From Halobacillus dabanensis (GTDB lineage: Bacteria; Bacillota; Bacilli; Bacillales; Halobacillaceae): DNA of 64,000 nucleotides. Under the pieces are notes generated by a model that worked only from the letters and a program-made list of their open reading frames with translations, was not told where the DNA came from and did no database searches. The position numbers and the translations under genes were made by a program. Positions 54,821-62,193 of this stretch are shown in pieces. The stretch covers positions 372,001-436,000 of the forward strand of contig NZ_FOSB01000001.1 in NCBI RefSeq assembly GCF_900114165.1, read 5' to 3'. Every line of letters starts with the position of its first letter. Position 1 is the stretch's first letter.

Positions 54821-55513
54821 ATGGACAACATTAAAGAAACCATCCTTGAAGTCATCCTCTCCATTCTCCCCATCACGATTGTCATAACGATACTCCAATT
54901 TACGCTGATTTGGCTTCCGATGGAAATGTTCTTGCAATTTCTCATCGGCGTTCTCATGGTAGGAGCAGGTCTTATATTATTTCTGCTTGGTGTGAATATC
55001 GGTTTGCTCCCGGTCGGAGAAATGATCGGTTCCGCCTTATCTAAAACGAAAAAAGTATGGCTGATTGTATTTTTTGGGTTTCTTCTTGGACTTGTCGTCA
55101 CCATTGCTGAACCGGATGTCCGCGTTCTTTCCTCACAAGTGGATCAAGTTTCCGGTGGTCAAATCCCAATGGATATCCTTATTTTAGCTGTCGCCATTGG
55201 TGTGGCTATTTTCGTTGCGCTTGCCATGGTCAGGATTATTTTCAGCATCAATATTGTTTATCTTCTTGCCGGAGGGTATGCTCTCGTTTTTCTCCTGGCT
55301 GCTTTTACACCCTCTGTATTTGTTCCGATTTCCTTTGATGCAGGTGGAGTTACTACAGGTCCGCTTACGGTTCCTTTCATTCTGGCTTTAGGGGTCGGGG
55401 TGGCATCTGTCATGAAAGGGAAATCATCCTCCAGTGATGGATTCGGGCTTGTTGCATTAGCCTCGATCGGACCTATTTTATCTGTGCTCCTCTTAGGGGT
55501 GATCTACGGGTGA
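54821..55513 (+). CDS. DUF1538 membrane protein, first subunit
   Basis: This 230-residue protein has about six to seven hydrophobic helices. It carries DUF1538 landmarks: GVNIGLLPVGEMIG, AEPDVRVLSSQVDQVSGG and, near the C-terminus, FDAGGVTTGPLTVPFILALG with DGFGLVALASIGPILSV. The second DUF1538 gene repeats these motifs, so the pair matches the two halves of a longer fused form. It is a likely transporter or channel of unknown substrate. AAAAAGGGGG precedes the ATG. The next gene overlaps by four bases (GTGA). Confidence 0.85.
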   Translation: MDNIKETILEVILSILPITIVITILQFTLIWLPMEMFLQFLIGVLMVGAGLILFLLGVNIGLLPVGEMIGSALSKTKKVWLIVFFGFLLGLVVTIAEPDVRVLSSQVDQVSGGQIPMDILILAVAIGVAIFVALAMVRIIFSINIVYLLAGGYALVFLLAAFTPSVFVPISFDAGGVTTGPLTVPFILALGVGVASVMKGKSSSSDGFGLVALASIGPILSVLLLGVIYG

Positions 55514-56280
55514 CAATTCAATTTTTTGAAGGTTTCTGGCACGTACTCCTGGACGTTGCTTCCGCTCTCATTCCACTTTTTTTCCTATTTCTCATCTTTC
55601 AATTCATCTTTTTAAAACTTCCATGGAGTAAATTACAAGATATTCTCATAGGTTTTCTATTAACTTATGTGGGCCTTGCTTTATTTTTACAAGGCGTGCA
55701 TATCGGTTTTTTACCTATTGGTGCGGCCATGGGAGAGAAACTGGGTATGATTGATCATCGTTGGTTGTTGATACCAGTTGGATTCGTACTCGGCTTTGTC
55801 GCCATTTATGCAGAGCCGGCTGTCAGTGTACTCACCCATCAGGTTGAGAAGGTATCCGGTGGTTACATCCCACAAAAAGTCCTGCTTTATACATTATCCT
55901 TTGGTGTCGGGCTATCGATCGCTCTTTCTATGGTGCGGATCATTGTTGGTATTCCTATTTGGTTTTTAGTCGTCCCTGGATACGTGCTAGCTTTGATCAT
56001 CATTAAATTTTCTACCAAAACATTTACCTCTATCGCTTTTGATTCGGGCGGAGTGGCTACAGGTCCGATGACAGCCACCTTCCTTTTGGCAATGTTCGTA
56101 GGTATTGCATCGGTCACCGAAGGACGGGACCCTTTATTGGACGGATTTGGTATGGTTGCTCTCGTCGCCTTAGCTCCTATCTTATCCGTACTCACCCTTG
56201 GAGTCATATACAAAAGAAAGGAGCGGGAGCAATATGTCAAAGAACAAATCCGGCCAAAAGCTCATAGTAACGATCGTTAA
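55510..56280 (+). CDS. DUF1538 membrane protein, second subunit
   Basis: This 256-residue homologue of the preceding protein has the same motif set: GVHIGFLPIGAAMG, AEPAVSVLTHQVEKVSGG, FDSGGVATGPMTATFLLAMF and DGFGMVALVALAPILSV. A short basic cytosolic tail follows (KRKEREQYVKEQIRPKAHSNDR in parts). It starts at a GTG overlapping the previous stop, so a fixed 1:1 ratio is likely and the two probably form a pseudo-symmetric complex. Its 3' end overlaps the P-II-like gene by 47 bp. Confidence 0.85.
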   Translation: MTIQFFEGFWHVLLDVASALIPLFFLFLIFQFIFLKLPWSKLQDILIGFLLTYVGLALFLQGVHIGFLPIGAAMGEKLGMIDHRWLLIPVGFVLGFVAIYAEPAVSVLTHQVEKVSGGYIPQKVLLYTLSFGVGLSIALSMVRIIVGIPIWFLVVPGYVLALIIIKFSTKTFTSIAFDSGGVATGPMTATFLLAMFVGIASVTEGRDPLLDGFGMVALVALAPILSVLTLGVIYKRKEREQYVKEQIRPKAHSNDR

Positions 56281-56962
56281 AAAAGAAAAAGCGAAAAAAG
56301 TCGTCCATGCCTCCACATTGGCAGGAGCGCAAGGGGGGACGACCTTTTTTGGAAAAGGGGTCCGCATGGATGAAAAAAAGCGGTTCCTCGGAATTCCGGT
56401 GGAGCGGGGACGGGAAGTCATATTGACACTCGTTTCTGAATCGATTTATCCGAATGTAATGGAAGCGATCATCGAATCCGTGAAACTTAATAAGCCGAAA
56501 CATGGTATTGGTTTCGTCATAGATACGAAAAAAATAAGTGGAATCAATCATATGATTGGACTAGGACTCGAAGCAGAACAAAACGGGGAGAAGGAAGGGA
56601 TGGAAGTGGAAAAACAGAAACGTTCCTACGACCTGATCGTAACTATCGTTAATAAAGGAGATGCCGAAAAAGTGGTGGACGCTTCCAAAGATGCTGGGGC
56701 GGAAGGCGGAACAATCATCACGGGACGCGGAACAGGCATCCATGAAAAAGCAAAACTTTTCAATATACTAATAGAGCCGGAAAAAGAAGTCGTCCTTACC
56801 CTGATCATTAAAGAAAAGAGTGCCGAAGTATTACGTGCGATCGAACACGGCGCACGTTTAGATGAACCTGGACGTGGGATTGCTTTTGTAGTGGATGTAG
56901 AACGAACTGTAGGCATCAACCATTTGTTGAACCAGCAGATGAAGGATGAAATGAGGGAGTAA
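56234..56962 (+). CDS. Tandem P-II-like signalling protein
   Basis: This 242-residue soluble protein is made of two P-II-like ferredoxin folds (about residues 5-110 and 128-238). Repeated parts are KLIVTIVKKEKAKKVVHAS / DLIVTIVNKGDAEKVVDAS, GAQGGTTFFGKG / GAEGGTIITGRG, and HGIGFVIDTKKISGIN / RGIAFVVDVERTVGIN. The classical T-loop tyrosine region (YRGAEY) is missing, so GlnD-type uridylylation is unlikely. It could gate the DUF1538 pair in answer to a nucleotide or other ligand; this is inferred from overlap and the matched duplication. GGAGCGGGAGC before 56234 sets the start. Confidence 0.85.
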   Translation: MSKNKSGQKLIVTIVKKEKAKKVVHASTLAGAQGGTTFFGKGVRMDEKKRFLGIPVERGREVILTLVSESIYPNVMEAIIESVKLNKPKHGIGFVIDTKKISGINHMIGLGLEAEQNGEKEGMEVEKQKRSYDLIVTIVNKGDAEKVVDASKDAGAEGGTIITGRGTGIHEKAKLFNILIEPEKEVVLTLIIKEKSAEVLRAIEHGARLDEPGRGIAFVVDVERTVGINHLLNQQMKDEMRE

Positions 56963-56966
56963 GCCG

Positions 56967-57488
56967 ATGGTAATCAGACAAGAACAGGAAACAGAATATC
57001 AGATGATTGAACGAGTGATCATTAAAGCTTTTGAAAATTTGGAACGGAGTGATCAAACAGAGCACAAACTTGTTACGAAGTTAAGAAATACAGAAGGTTA
57101 TATACCAGAGCTGGCTTTAGTGGCTACAGAGGATGGAGAAATCGTCGGTCATATTTTATTGACAAAAATCCAAATCAATAACGGAACACATTCCGTAACT
57201 TCGCTCGCCCTTGCTCCTGTATCTGTATTACCGAGAGAACAAAACAAAGGGATCGGTAAAAAGTTAGTTCAAAAAGGGTTACAACATGCAAAACAGCTTG
57301 GATTCCCATCTGTCATCGTACTCGGCCACCCGGATTACTATGTAAAATTCGGCTTTGCGAAAGCTTCAAGTTTTGACATCCACGCACCTTTTGAAGTACC
57401 TGATGAGGCGTTTATGGCCCTGGAATTGGAAAAAGGAGCGCTGGAGAAAGTATCTGGCATAGTGGATTATCCACCAGCTTTTTCGTAA
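56967..57488 (+). CDS. GNAT acetyltransferase (YhbS-like)
   Basis: This 173-residue GNAT protein has VATEDGEIVGHILLTKI, the acetyl-CoA loop VLPREQNKGIGKKLVQKGL, and VLGHPDYYVKFGFAKAS, the pattern of the YhbS/COG3153 group. It starts four bases after the P-II-like gene, with GGGAG inside the end of that gene, so it belongs to the same unit. Whether it acts on the system or is only carried along cannot be told. Confidence 0.85.
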   Translation: MVIRQEQETEYQMIERVIIKAFENLERSDQTEHKLVTKLRNTEGYIPELALVATEDGEIVGHILLTKIQINNGTHSVTSLALAPVSVLPREQNKGIGKKLVQKGLQHAKQLGFPSVIVLGHPDYYVKFGFAKASSFDIHAPFEVPDEAFMALELEKGALEKVSGIVDYPPAFS

Positions 57489-57562
57489 GTGTAATAAATA
57501 AGGAGAGTAAAAGGATCATCAACTTTCTGATAAATAGAGAATTAGAAGTAGGAGGGTTTCGT

Positions 57563-57769
57563 TTGGCTGGAAGTATTTTTTTGGCGGTCATTTTTCTAAT
57601 ATTCGGTTTCTGGATGATAACAGTGCCGTGGCTTTTATGGTGGATCACAGAGAGCTGGCGCTCGAAAGACGCTGAAGGACCCTCCGATCTATATATCCGG
57701 ATCTCTAAAATTACCGGTGTTCTGTTTATGATTTTTGGCGCATTGAATATTGTTGATATATTTGTTTAG
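57563..57769 (+). CDS. Small two-helix membrane protein (DUF6199-like)
   Basis: This 68-residue protein has two hydrophobic helices with FWMITVPWLLWWITESWRSKDAEGPSD between, ending in ITGVLFMIFGALNIVDIF. The pattern W(x)ESW(R/K)S(K)..GPSxLY is that of a small uncharacterised membrane family (DUF6199 as I recall). The start is TTG after AGGAGGG. Confidence 0.65.
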   Translation: MAGSIFLAVIFLIFGFWMITVPWLLWWITESWRSKDAEGPSDLYIRISKITGVLFMIFGALNIVDIFV

Positions 57770-57798
57770 GTGGAAGAGCATAGTTTGGAGGGGATCAG

Positions 57799-58170
57799 AT
57801 GAAGAGGATGCCAGTCTTTGTCTTTGTTTTGGTTCTGTTTCTATTTGGCTGTTCATCCCAACAGGAAAAATTAATAAACGACTTAAAACCTCGAGTCGAT
57901 GATCGGTATAGTGTGTTTGCTTTTAAAGATGAAGAGACCTCCTCTGAAGAATTCCAATCGAAAATAAACGAGGTATTCAATGATGCTGAGGTTTGGGAAA
58001 ACAAACTGTACGCTTTTGAGATCTATGACCGTATCCCGACAGAACCTTATGATTATCAAAAACTATTAAAAATTGAGAAAAGACCAGCGTTTATCGTCAT
58101 TGATTCAGAAGGGATCGCTTTCCGGACACATAATCTGACGGAATTGGAGAACTTTTTCTTTGAAGAATAG
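57799..58170 (+). CDS. Small lipoprotein, unknown
   Basis: This 123-residue protein has a lipoprotein signal peptide (VFVFVLVLFLFGCSS, lipobox LFGC with Cys about residue 18). The mature part is acidic and contains KRPAFIVIDSEGIAFRTHNL, which recalls a degenerate thioredoxin-like strand. TGGAGGGG precedes the ATG. It lies upstream of the large permease, but nothing shows that they work together. Confidence 0.75.
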   Translation: MKRMPVFVFVLVLFLFGCSSQQEKLINDLKPRVDDRYSVFAFKDEETSSEEFQSKINEVFNDAEVWENKLYAFEIYDRIPTEPYDYQKLLKIEKRPAFIVIDSEGIAFRTHNLTELENFFFEE

Positions 58171-58244
58171 ACGATAAATATGAAACTTCCGATGAAGGTA
58201 TCCGTATAGGAGAATAAACAGACTAGAAATCTGGATGTGGTTAA

Positions 58245-60269
58245 ATGAAGGTAGTCAATGGGTTCACAAAATATCTTGTTAGTGTTCTAGGTATTATTCT
58301 CCTCAGTTGTGTTCCAGTGTTGTTTAAGCACGGGTATCGTTTTGACTTTCTTTACTATTTACAGACCGTTTGGGGTGTCCTTCGAAATATAGGCTCTCCT
58401 TCTGAATGGGTTTTTCAACATCGTGTTGGTACTCAATACGTGGAGAAGCCTTTATTCTCTTATATTTTTGACAACTACCTTTACTCCATGACTATATTAT
58501 TTTCCGCATTATTGATTGCAATCATTTTTGGGATGGCCCTTGCATTATTTTGTATGGGCATACCTCAAAAGTGGAAGCGGGGAATTCATACATCATTAAA
58601 TAGCTTAGAAGCAATGCCGGATATTTTATTCTTGTTTTTGTTACAAATGTTAGTGGTTTGGTATTTTAATACATTTGATGTTCTCCTGTTTCCGTTTGTC
58701 TATTTGGGAGAAGAAAAGCTTTATTTATCGCCAATATTATCTTTATGCATTTTACCAATGGTCTTGTTTTTTCGCCTGTTTTTACTTTTGTTGGAAGAGG
58801 AATGGACTAAGGATTATGTGCAATTGGCAAGAAGTAAAGGGTTCAGTAAAACATATATCTTGTTGAAACATTGTTTCAGGAATATAAAGACAAGTTTTGT
58901 TATCCAATCTAAACCGATTGTCTGGTTCACTTTATCGAGTTTATTAGTTATCGAGTATTTACATAATATTTATGGAATCGTCCGGTTAATCTTTTTTGAT
59001 ACTCGTCCCTTTATTCTTGCTGTAGCTCTTATTTTAATCTTCACCCCGTTTTTTCTTATTTATACTTTTCTTGAAGGTCTCATAAAAACGGAACCAGTCT
59101 CCCAGCAGGTTCGTCCGCCTAAAATGTTGACAGCTGCAAATGCCTTTTCAAGAAGAGGTGGCAAGCAAATTTTTAATATGGAATTAATATTTGATTCTAT
59201 TAAGCGAATGGTTTCTGCTTTTAAAGATGTAAGCAGGAAGCCAACGTTTCTTTTAGGTTGTGGATACATGATAGGTATTACTGTCTTAAGCATTAGTTAC
59301 ACGGTAAGTGCAGAAGTCCCTGTTGAACCTTATGGAATATACCAGGATGAGGCTGGTGAATATCAAACCCCTCCTCATCGACCCGACGATGGAATCTTAT
59401 GGTTAGGAAGTAATTTGAATGGCTATCCCATATGGACAATGTTGCTCACTGGTGCTAAATATACGGTAGGGGTGGTATTGTGTATATCTTTTGTAAGGAT
59501 ATTATCAGGATACCTATTCGCCTTTCCATATGTGTTTTGGTTCGGGGAACGTACGAAAAAAATCATCAACTATCTTGCTGATGGCATGCAGTTTTTACCA
59601 CTATCCTTAGTTACCTATTTATTATTGATCGACCGCATTAGGTTTCATGGGAATGAGAGGATGACAGCTGAGAACCTGATGGTGCCGAATTTTATACTAG
59701 AGGTAGTCATTCTTGTCGTTTTTTCGATCCCGGTTGTCCTCCATACTATAGGTGAAGAATCAGATGAATTGGTAAAGAAAGAGTTCATCCAAGCATCCAT
59801 TTTATTAGGAGCTAGTAAAAGTAAGGTTTTCTTTAAACACATGACCTTACATTTGATACCGAGGTTAATTCATTTGTCTGCCCAACAAATGATTCAGGTA
59901 CTTCAGGTATTAATGCATCTGGGGGTATTAGGGATATTCTTGGGAGGAACTATCATTGGTAATAGAGAAGGAGCTTCTCAATCTTTGCTTTATGAATGGA
60001 CGTCCATGTTTGAAACGATGCGGATCGGCATCATGACGGAGCGATATTGGCTCATACTTCCCGTTTTAGTTGCTTATGTATTATTAATATTCTCTATTCA
60101 AACTATTAGAAACAGACTAATAGAACATCAACAACGAGCTATCGGATTGCACGAGGGTAAGAAGGGGATAAAACGAATGGGTAAGGGGGGAGTTGGTAAT
60201 GAACAAAGAAAGTTATCCATAGATGAAAATAGCTTTGAATTTGCCCATAACAAAACGGGATTTGAATGA
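58245..60269 (+). CDS. Fused OppB/OppC-like ABC permease
   Basis: This 674-residue protein joins two binding-protein-dependent permease domains: an OppB-like half (about residues 1-290) and an OppC-like half (about 330-630). Each has an EAA-type loop: DYVQLARSKGFSKTYILLKH and EFIQASILLGASKSKVFFKH. Separate OppB and OppC chains of about 310 residues are the usual state. No ATPase or solute-binding gene lies next to it in this window. The C-terminal tail of about 40 residues is hydrophilic. The ribosome site is weak. Peptide or nickel import is possible; the substrate is unknown. Confidence 0.83.
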   Translation: MKVVNGFTKYLVSVLGIILLSCVPVLFKHGYRFDFLYYLQTVWGVLRNIGSPSEWVFQHRVGTQYVEKPLFSYIFDNYLYSMTILFSALLIAIIFGMALALFCMGIPQKWKRGIHTSLNSLEAMPDILFLFLLQMLVVWYFNTFDVLLFPFVYLGEEKLYLSPILSLCILPMVLFFRLFLLLLEEEWTKDYVQLARSKGFSKTYILLKHCFRNIKTSFVIQSKPIVWFTLSSLLVIEYLHNIYGIVRLIFFDTRPFILAVALILIFTPFFLIYTFLEGLIKTEPVSQQVRPPKMLTAANAFSRRGGKQIFNMELIFDSIKRMVSAFKDVSRKPTFLLGCGYMIGITVLSISYTVSAEVPVEPYGIYQDEAGEYQTPPHRPDDGILWLGSNLNGYPIWTMLLTGAKYTVGVVLCISFVRILSGYLFAFPYVFWFGERTKKIINYLADGMQFLPLSLVTYLLLIDRIRFHGNERMTAENLMVPNFILEVVILVVFSIPVVLHTIGEESDELVKKEFIQASILLGASKSKVFFKHMTLHLIPRLIHLSAQQMIQVLQVLMHLGVLGIFLGGTIIGNREGASQSLLYEWTSMFETMRIGIMTERYWLILPVLVAYVLLIFSIQTIRNRLIEHQQRAIGLHEGKKGIKRMGKGGVGNEQRKLSIDENSFEFAHNKTGFE

Positions 60270-60296
60270 CTTTCCAAGCCTAGTTTCTTTGTAATG

Positions 60297-60350
60297 AAAA
60301 GAGTTCCTTTCCCTCTCCTATTTAGATAGTGGAGGGGAAGGAACTCTTTT
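60297..60350. terminator. Bidirectional terminator between the permease and a small membrane protein
   Basis: A long stem of about 20 bp (AAAAGAGTTCCTTTCCCTC with GGAGGGGAAGGAACTCTTTT) between convergent genes, with T runs on both sides. Confidence 0.9.
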
Positions 60351-60358
60351 GTTATTTA

Positions 60359-60544
60359 TTAAAATGGCTTACTATGTTTCGGGTCTGCAGATTTTGTACC
60401 GGCACCTTCATTATTGTACATTTCTTCAAAAGCAGCTCTTTCTTCCTTAGCCATATTCACATGAGGTTGTTTTTTGCGTTTCCGCTCAAAATAAATGGAT
60501 AGGCCAATCAATACGATAGGGATCAAGAGTAAAAGCCATAACAT
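60359..60544 (-). CDS. Small single-span membrane protein
   Basis: This 61-residue protein has one N-terminal membrane helix (MLWLLLLIPIVLIGLSIYF) followed by a basic and then mixed hydrophilic tail ending in DPKHSKPF. AAGGAGGA precedes the ATG. The function is unknown. It shares the terminator with the permease gene. Confidence 0.65.
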   Translation of the reverse strand: MLWLLLLIPIVLIGLSIYFERKRKKQPHVNMAKEERAAFEEMYNNEGAGTKSADPKHSKPF

Positions 60545-60860
60545 TGGAATATCCTCCTTGAGTTTTTGGCTTACAATTACCCTATTCCCCTTAAGAAACT
60601 ATTTATTCTTATGTATCAAAAAACCAACATATGGAACTATGGAATGTAATGTGTGTTATTAGATTGTCACAGAGCCCTGAACTAATTGATTATGGTATTA
60701 ATTTTATCAAAGGGGCTATGATGATAGCGGTCTATTAACTCAAGCGTCCTTATTCAAACTTGGTCAGGGATACCCAGGGTGTTTGAATAATTTTTCGCCT
60801 ATACATCAAAACCCATCTGCTCATACCCTAGGATGAACGAGTAAAAGGGGGGGCGATGAT
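60545..60860. other. Intergenic region with an orphan terminator
   Basis: No clear gene is seen. A 35-codon frame (60631-60738) lacks a ribosome site. A strong plus-strand terminator at 60750-60795 has no assigned transcript. Confidence 0.4.
60750..60795 (+). terminator. Orphan hairpin with T tail
   Basis: A perfect 10-bp stem TTATTCAAAC/GTTTGAATAA closes a 21-base loop and is followed by T5. The 200 bp upstream hold no convincing gene, so it may end an untranslated RNA. Confidence 0.6.
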
Positions 60861-61106
60861 TTGGATCGAATCTATCACCACGGGCATGGCACATACATTC
60901 CAGGTTACGGGTACCACCACGGACATGGCACCTATGTCCCGGGATACGGGTATCACCATGGCCAAGGAACATATGCTCCGGGCAATGGGTTTCAACATGG
61001 ACATAGCACCTATGCACCAGGCTACGGTTATCATCATGGTCACGGAGGGTATTCTCCATGGTACGGAGGAGGCTTCCATCATGGCCATGGAGGATTCTAC
61101 GGATAA
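60861..61106 (+). CDS. His/Gly/Tyr-rich tandem-repeat protein (spore-coat-like)
   Basis: This 81-residue protein starts at TTG after AAAAGGGGGGG. From residue 5 it is built of 13-residue units: YHHGHGTYIPGYG, YHHGHGTYVPGYG, YHHGQGTYAPGNG, FQHGHSTYAPGYG and a longer YHHGHGGYSPWYGGG, then FHHGHGGFYG. There is no signal peptide and almost no charged residues except His. Such composition is found in spore coat proteins of Bacillaceae, where Tyr can be cross-linked and His may bind metal. That assignment is inference. Frames in the two other readings are by-products of the repeat. Confidence 0.72.
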   Translation: MDRIYHHGHGTYIPGYGYHHGHGTYVPGYGYHHGQGTYAPGNGFQHGHSTYAPGYGYHHGHGGYSPWYGGGFHHGHGGFYG

Positions 61107-61249
61107 TAATCCACTTAATCTTTATTAGAAAGGTTATACTCTCATTATTTCTTGCCAAAGAAGGGGCGTTCGTTATGAATGTTCCTTCTTTTATGTTTTC
61201 CTTCTGCATAAGATGCTTGTACATAGAGTTTTTGCTGGAGGTTGATGCC

Positions 61250-61564
61250 TTGAAAAAATATTTCCCTTTCCTTATGTTATTGTTTATATTTCTCTTTGCC
61301 GGGTATCTGGATTCACACGACAGCACTTCATTGGAACCTTCAAATTTACCGGGAAGTGTAGATACGGATGACACAGAAACTAGTTCATCCGAAGGTAATT
61401 CCCCTTCCACTACATGGGAATTGGGAATGATCTTGGAAGGTACAAAAATTGTTGATGGGACGAAAGTGGAAACCTATCGTGAGTATGAGGTTTATAAAGA
61501 TGAGAATGGCAATATCGTGAAAAGGGTGCCTACGTCCAATTACAATTATTTGCGGTATGAGTAG
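61250..61564 (+). CDS. Small exported protein, unknown
   Basis: This 104-residue protein has a signal peptide or anchor (MKKYFPFLMLLFIFLFAGYL), then an acidic Ser/Thr/Asp-rich linker (about residues 22-55), then a folded part ending VYKDENGNIVKRVPTSNYNYLRYE. The frame is open from 61058, but TGGAGG eight bases before the TTG at 61250 sets the start and gives a proper signal. I do not recognise the family. Confidence 0.65.
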   Translation: MKKYFPFLMLLFIFLFAGYLDSHDSTSLEPSNLPGSVDTDDTETSSSEGNSPSTTWELGMILEGTKIVDGTKVETYREYEVYKDENGNIVKRVPTSNYNYLRYE

Positions 61565-61575
61565 GAATATTAAAC

Positions 61576-61605
61576 AAAAGACACTCCGGTAACAGAGTGT
61601 CTTTT
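61576..61605 (+). terminator. Terminator after the small exported protein gene
   Basis: An 11-bp perfect stem AAAAGACACTC/GAGTGTCTTTT; the T run is short. Confidence 0.75.
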
Positions 61606-61610
61606 GGGAG

Positions 61611-61660
61611 GTGCCTGACCCCCGCTGAGTTACTGCTTTAGTAAGGTGGGGGTCTGGCAC
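61611..61660. repeat. GTGCCTGACCCCC inverted repeat
   Basis: GTGCCTGACCCCC (61611-61623) and GGGGGTCTGGCAC (61648-61660) pair with one mismatch around a 24-base loop. The arm sequence is a frequent small intergenic repeat in Bacillaceae genomes, as I recall. It sits between convergent genes. Confidence 0.6.
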
Positions 61661-61674
61661 TTAGTAGATACTAT

Positions 61675-62181
61675 TTATATAGTCTTTCGGAATGCTTTGA
61701 CGATAATGCCGTCATCGGCTGGTTCGAAGTCATGTTGCGGCAACCGCTCAAATCCATATTTTTGATATAAAGCGATTGCATCTTTCATGAAATCCCCTGT
61801 GTGAAGGCCGATTTCTTTGAATCCTTTCGCTTTTGCACGAAGGATACACTCGTCAATTAACTTAGAGGCAATCCCTTTGCCTCGTGCCTCTGGTGAAACT
61901 GCAAGCACGCGGATCTCCGGATAATCGAGCTGATCTACAAATCCTTCGTAGGCATCTGTTTTAGCCGGAAAAAGAGCGACACTCCCCATGATTTCTCCCT
62001 CTACTTCAGCAACAAGCAAATCTACGCCGGGCTGTTGATCAGCTTCAGAGGAAATCGCCTTTTTTAATGCTTCCCAGTGTCCGGCTGGTATGGACTTGGT
62101 ATGATCTTCATAAGCAGCCACACGTTGTCGACGGACTTCTTTTAATTCTTCTTTTTTAGCTTCTCTTACAATAATCTTCAT
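61675..62181 (-). CDS. GNAT family N-acetyltransferase
   Basis: This 168-residue GNAT protein has DLLVAEVEGEIMGSVALFP, the acetyl-CoA site IRVLAVSPEARGKGIASKLI and ALYQKYGFERLPQHDF. The substrate is unknown. A TTG lies three bases before the ATG at 62181; the ATG is better spaced from AAAGGAG. It follows the hydroquinone-reductase-like gene by 12 bp on the same strand. Confidence 0.87.
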   Translation of the reverse strand: MKIIVREAKKEELKEVRRQRVAAYEDHTKSIPAGHWEALKKAISSEADQQPGVDLLVAEVEGEIMGSVALFPAKTDAYEGFVDQLDYPEIRVLAVSPEARGKGIASKLIDECILRAKAKGFKEIGLHTGDFMKDAIALYQKYGFERLPQHDFEPADDGIIVKAFRKTI

Positions 62182-62193
62182 CAAGCTTCTCCT

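Noticed and set aside
60799-61410. Long minus-strand and other plus-strand frames across the His-rich repeat
   Set aside because: A 39-bp tandem repeat keeps several frames open at once. Only the 60861 frame has a good ribosome site and a regular, sensible repeat.
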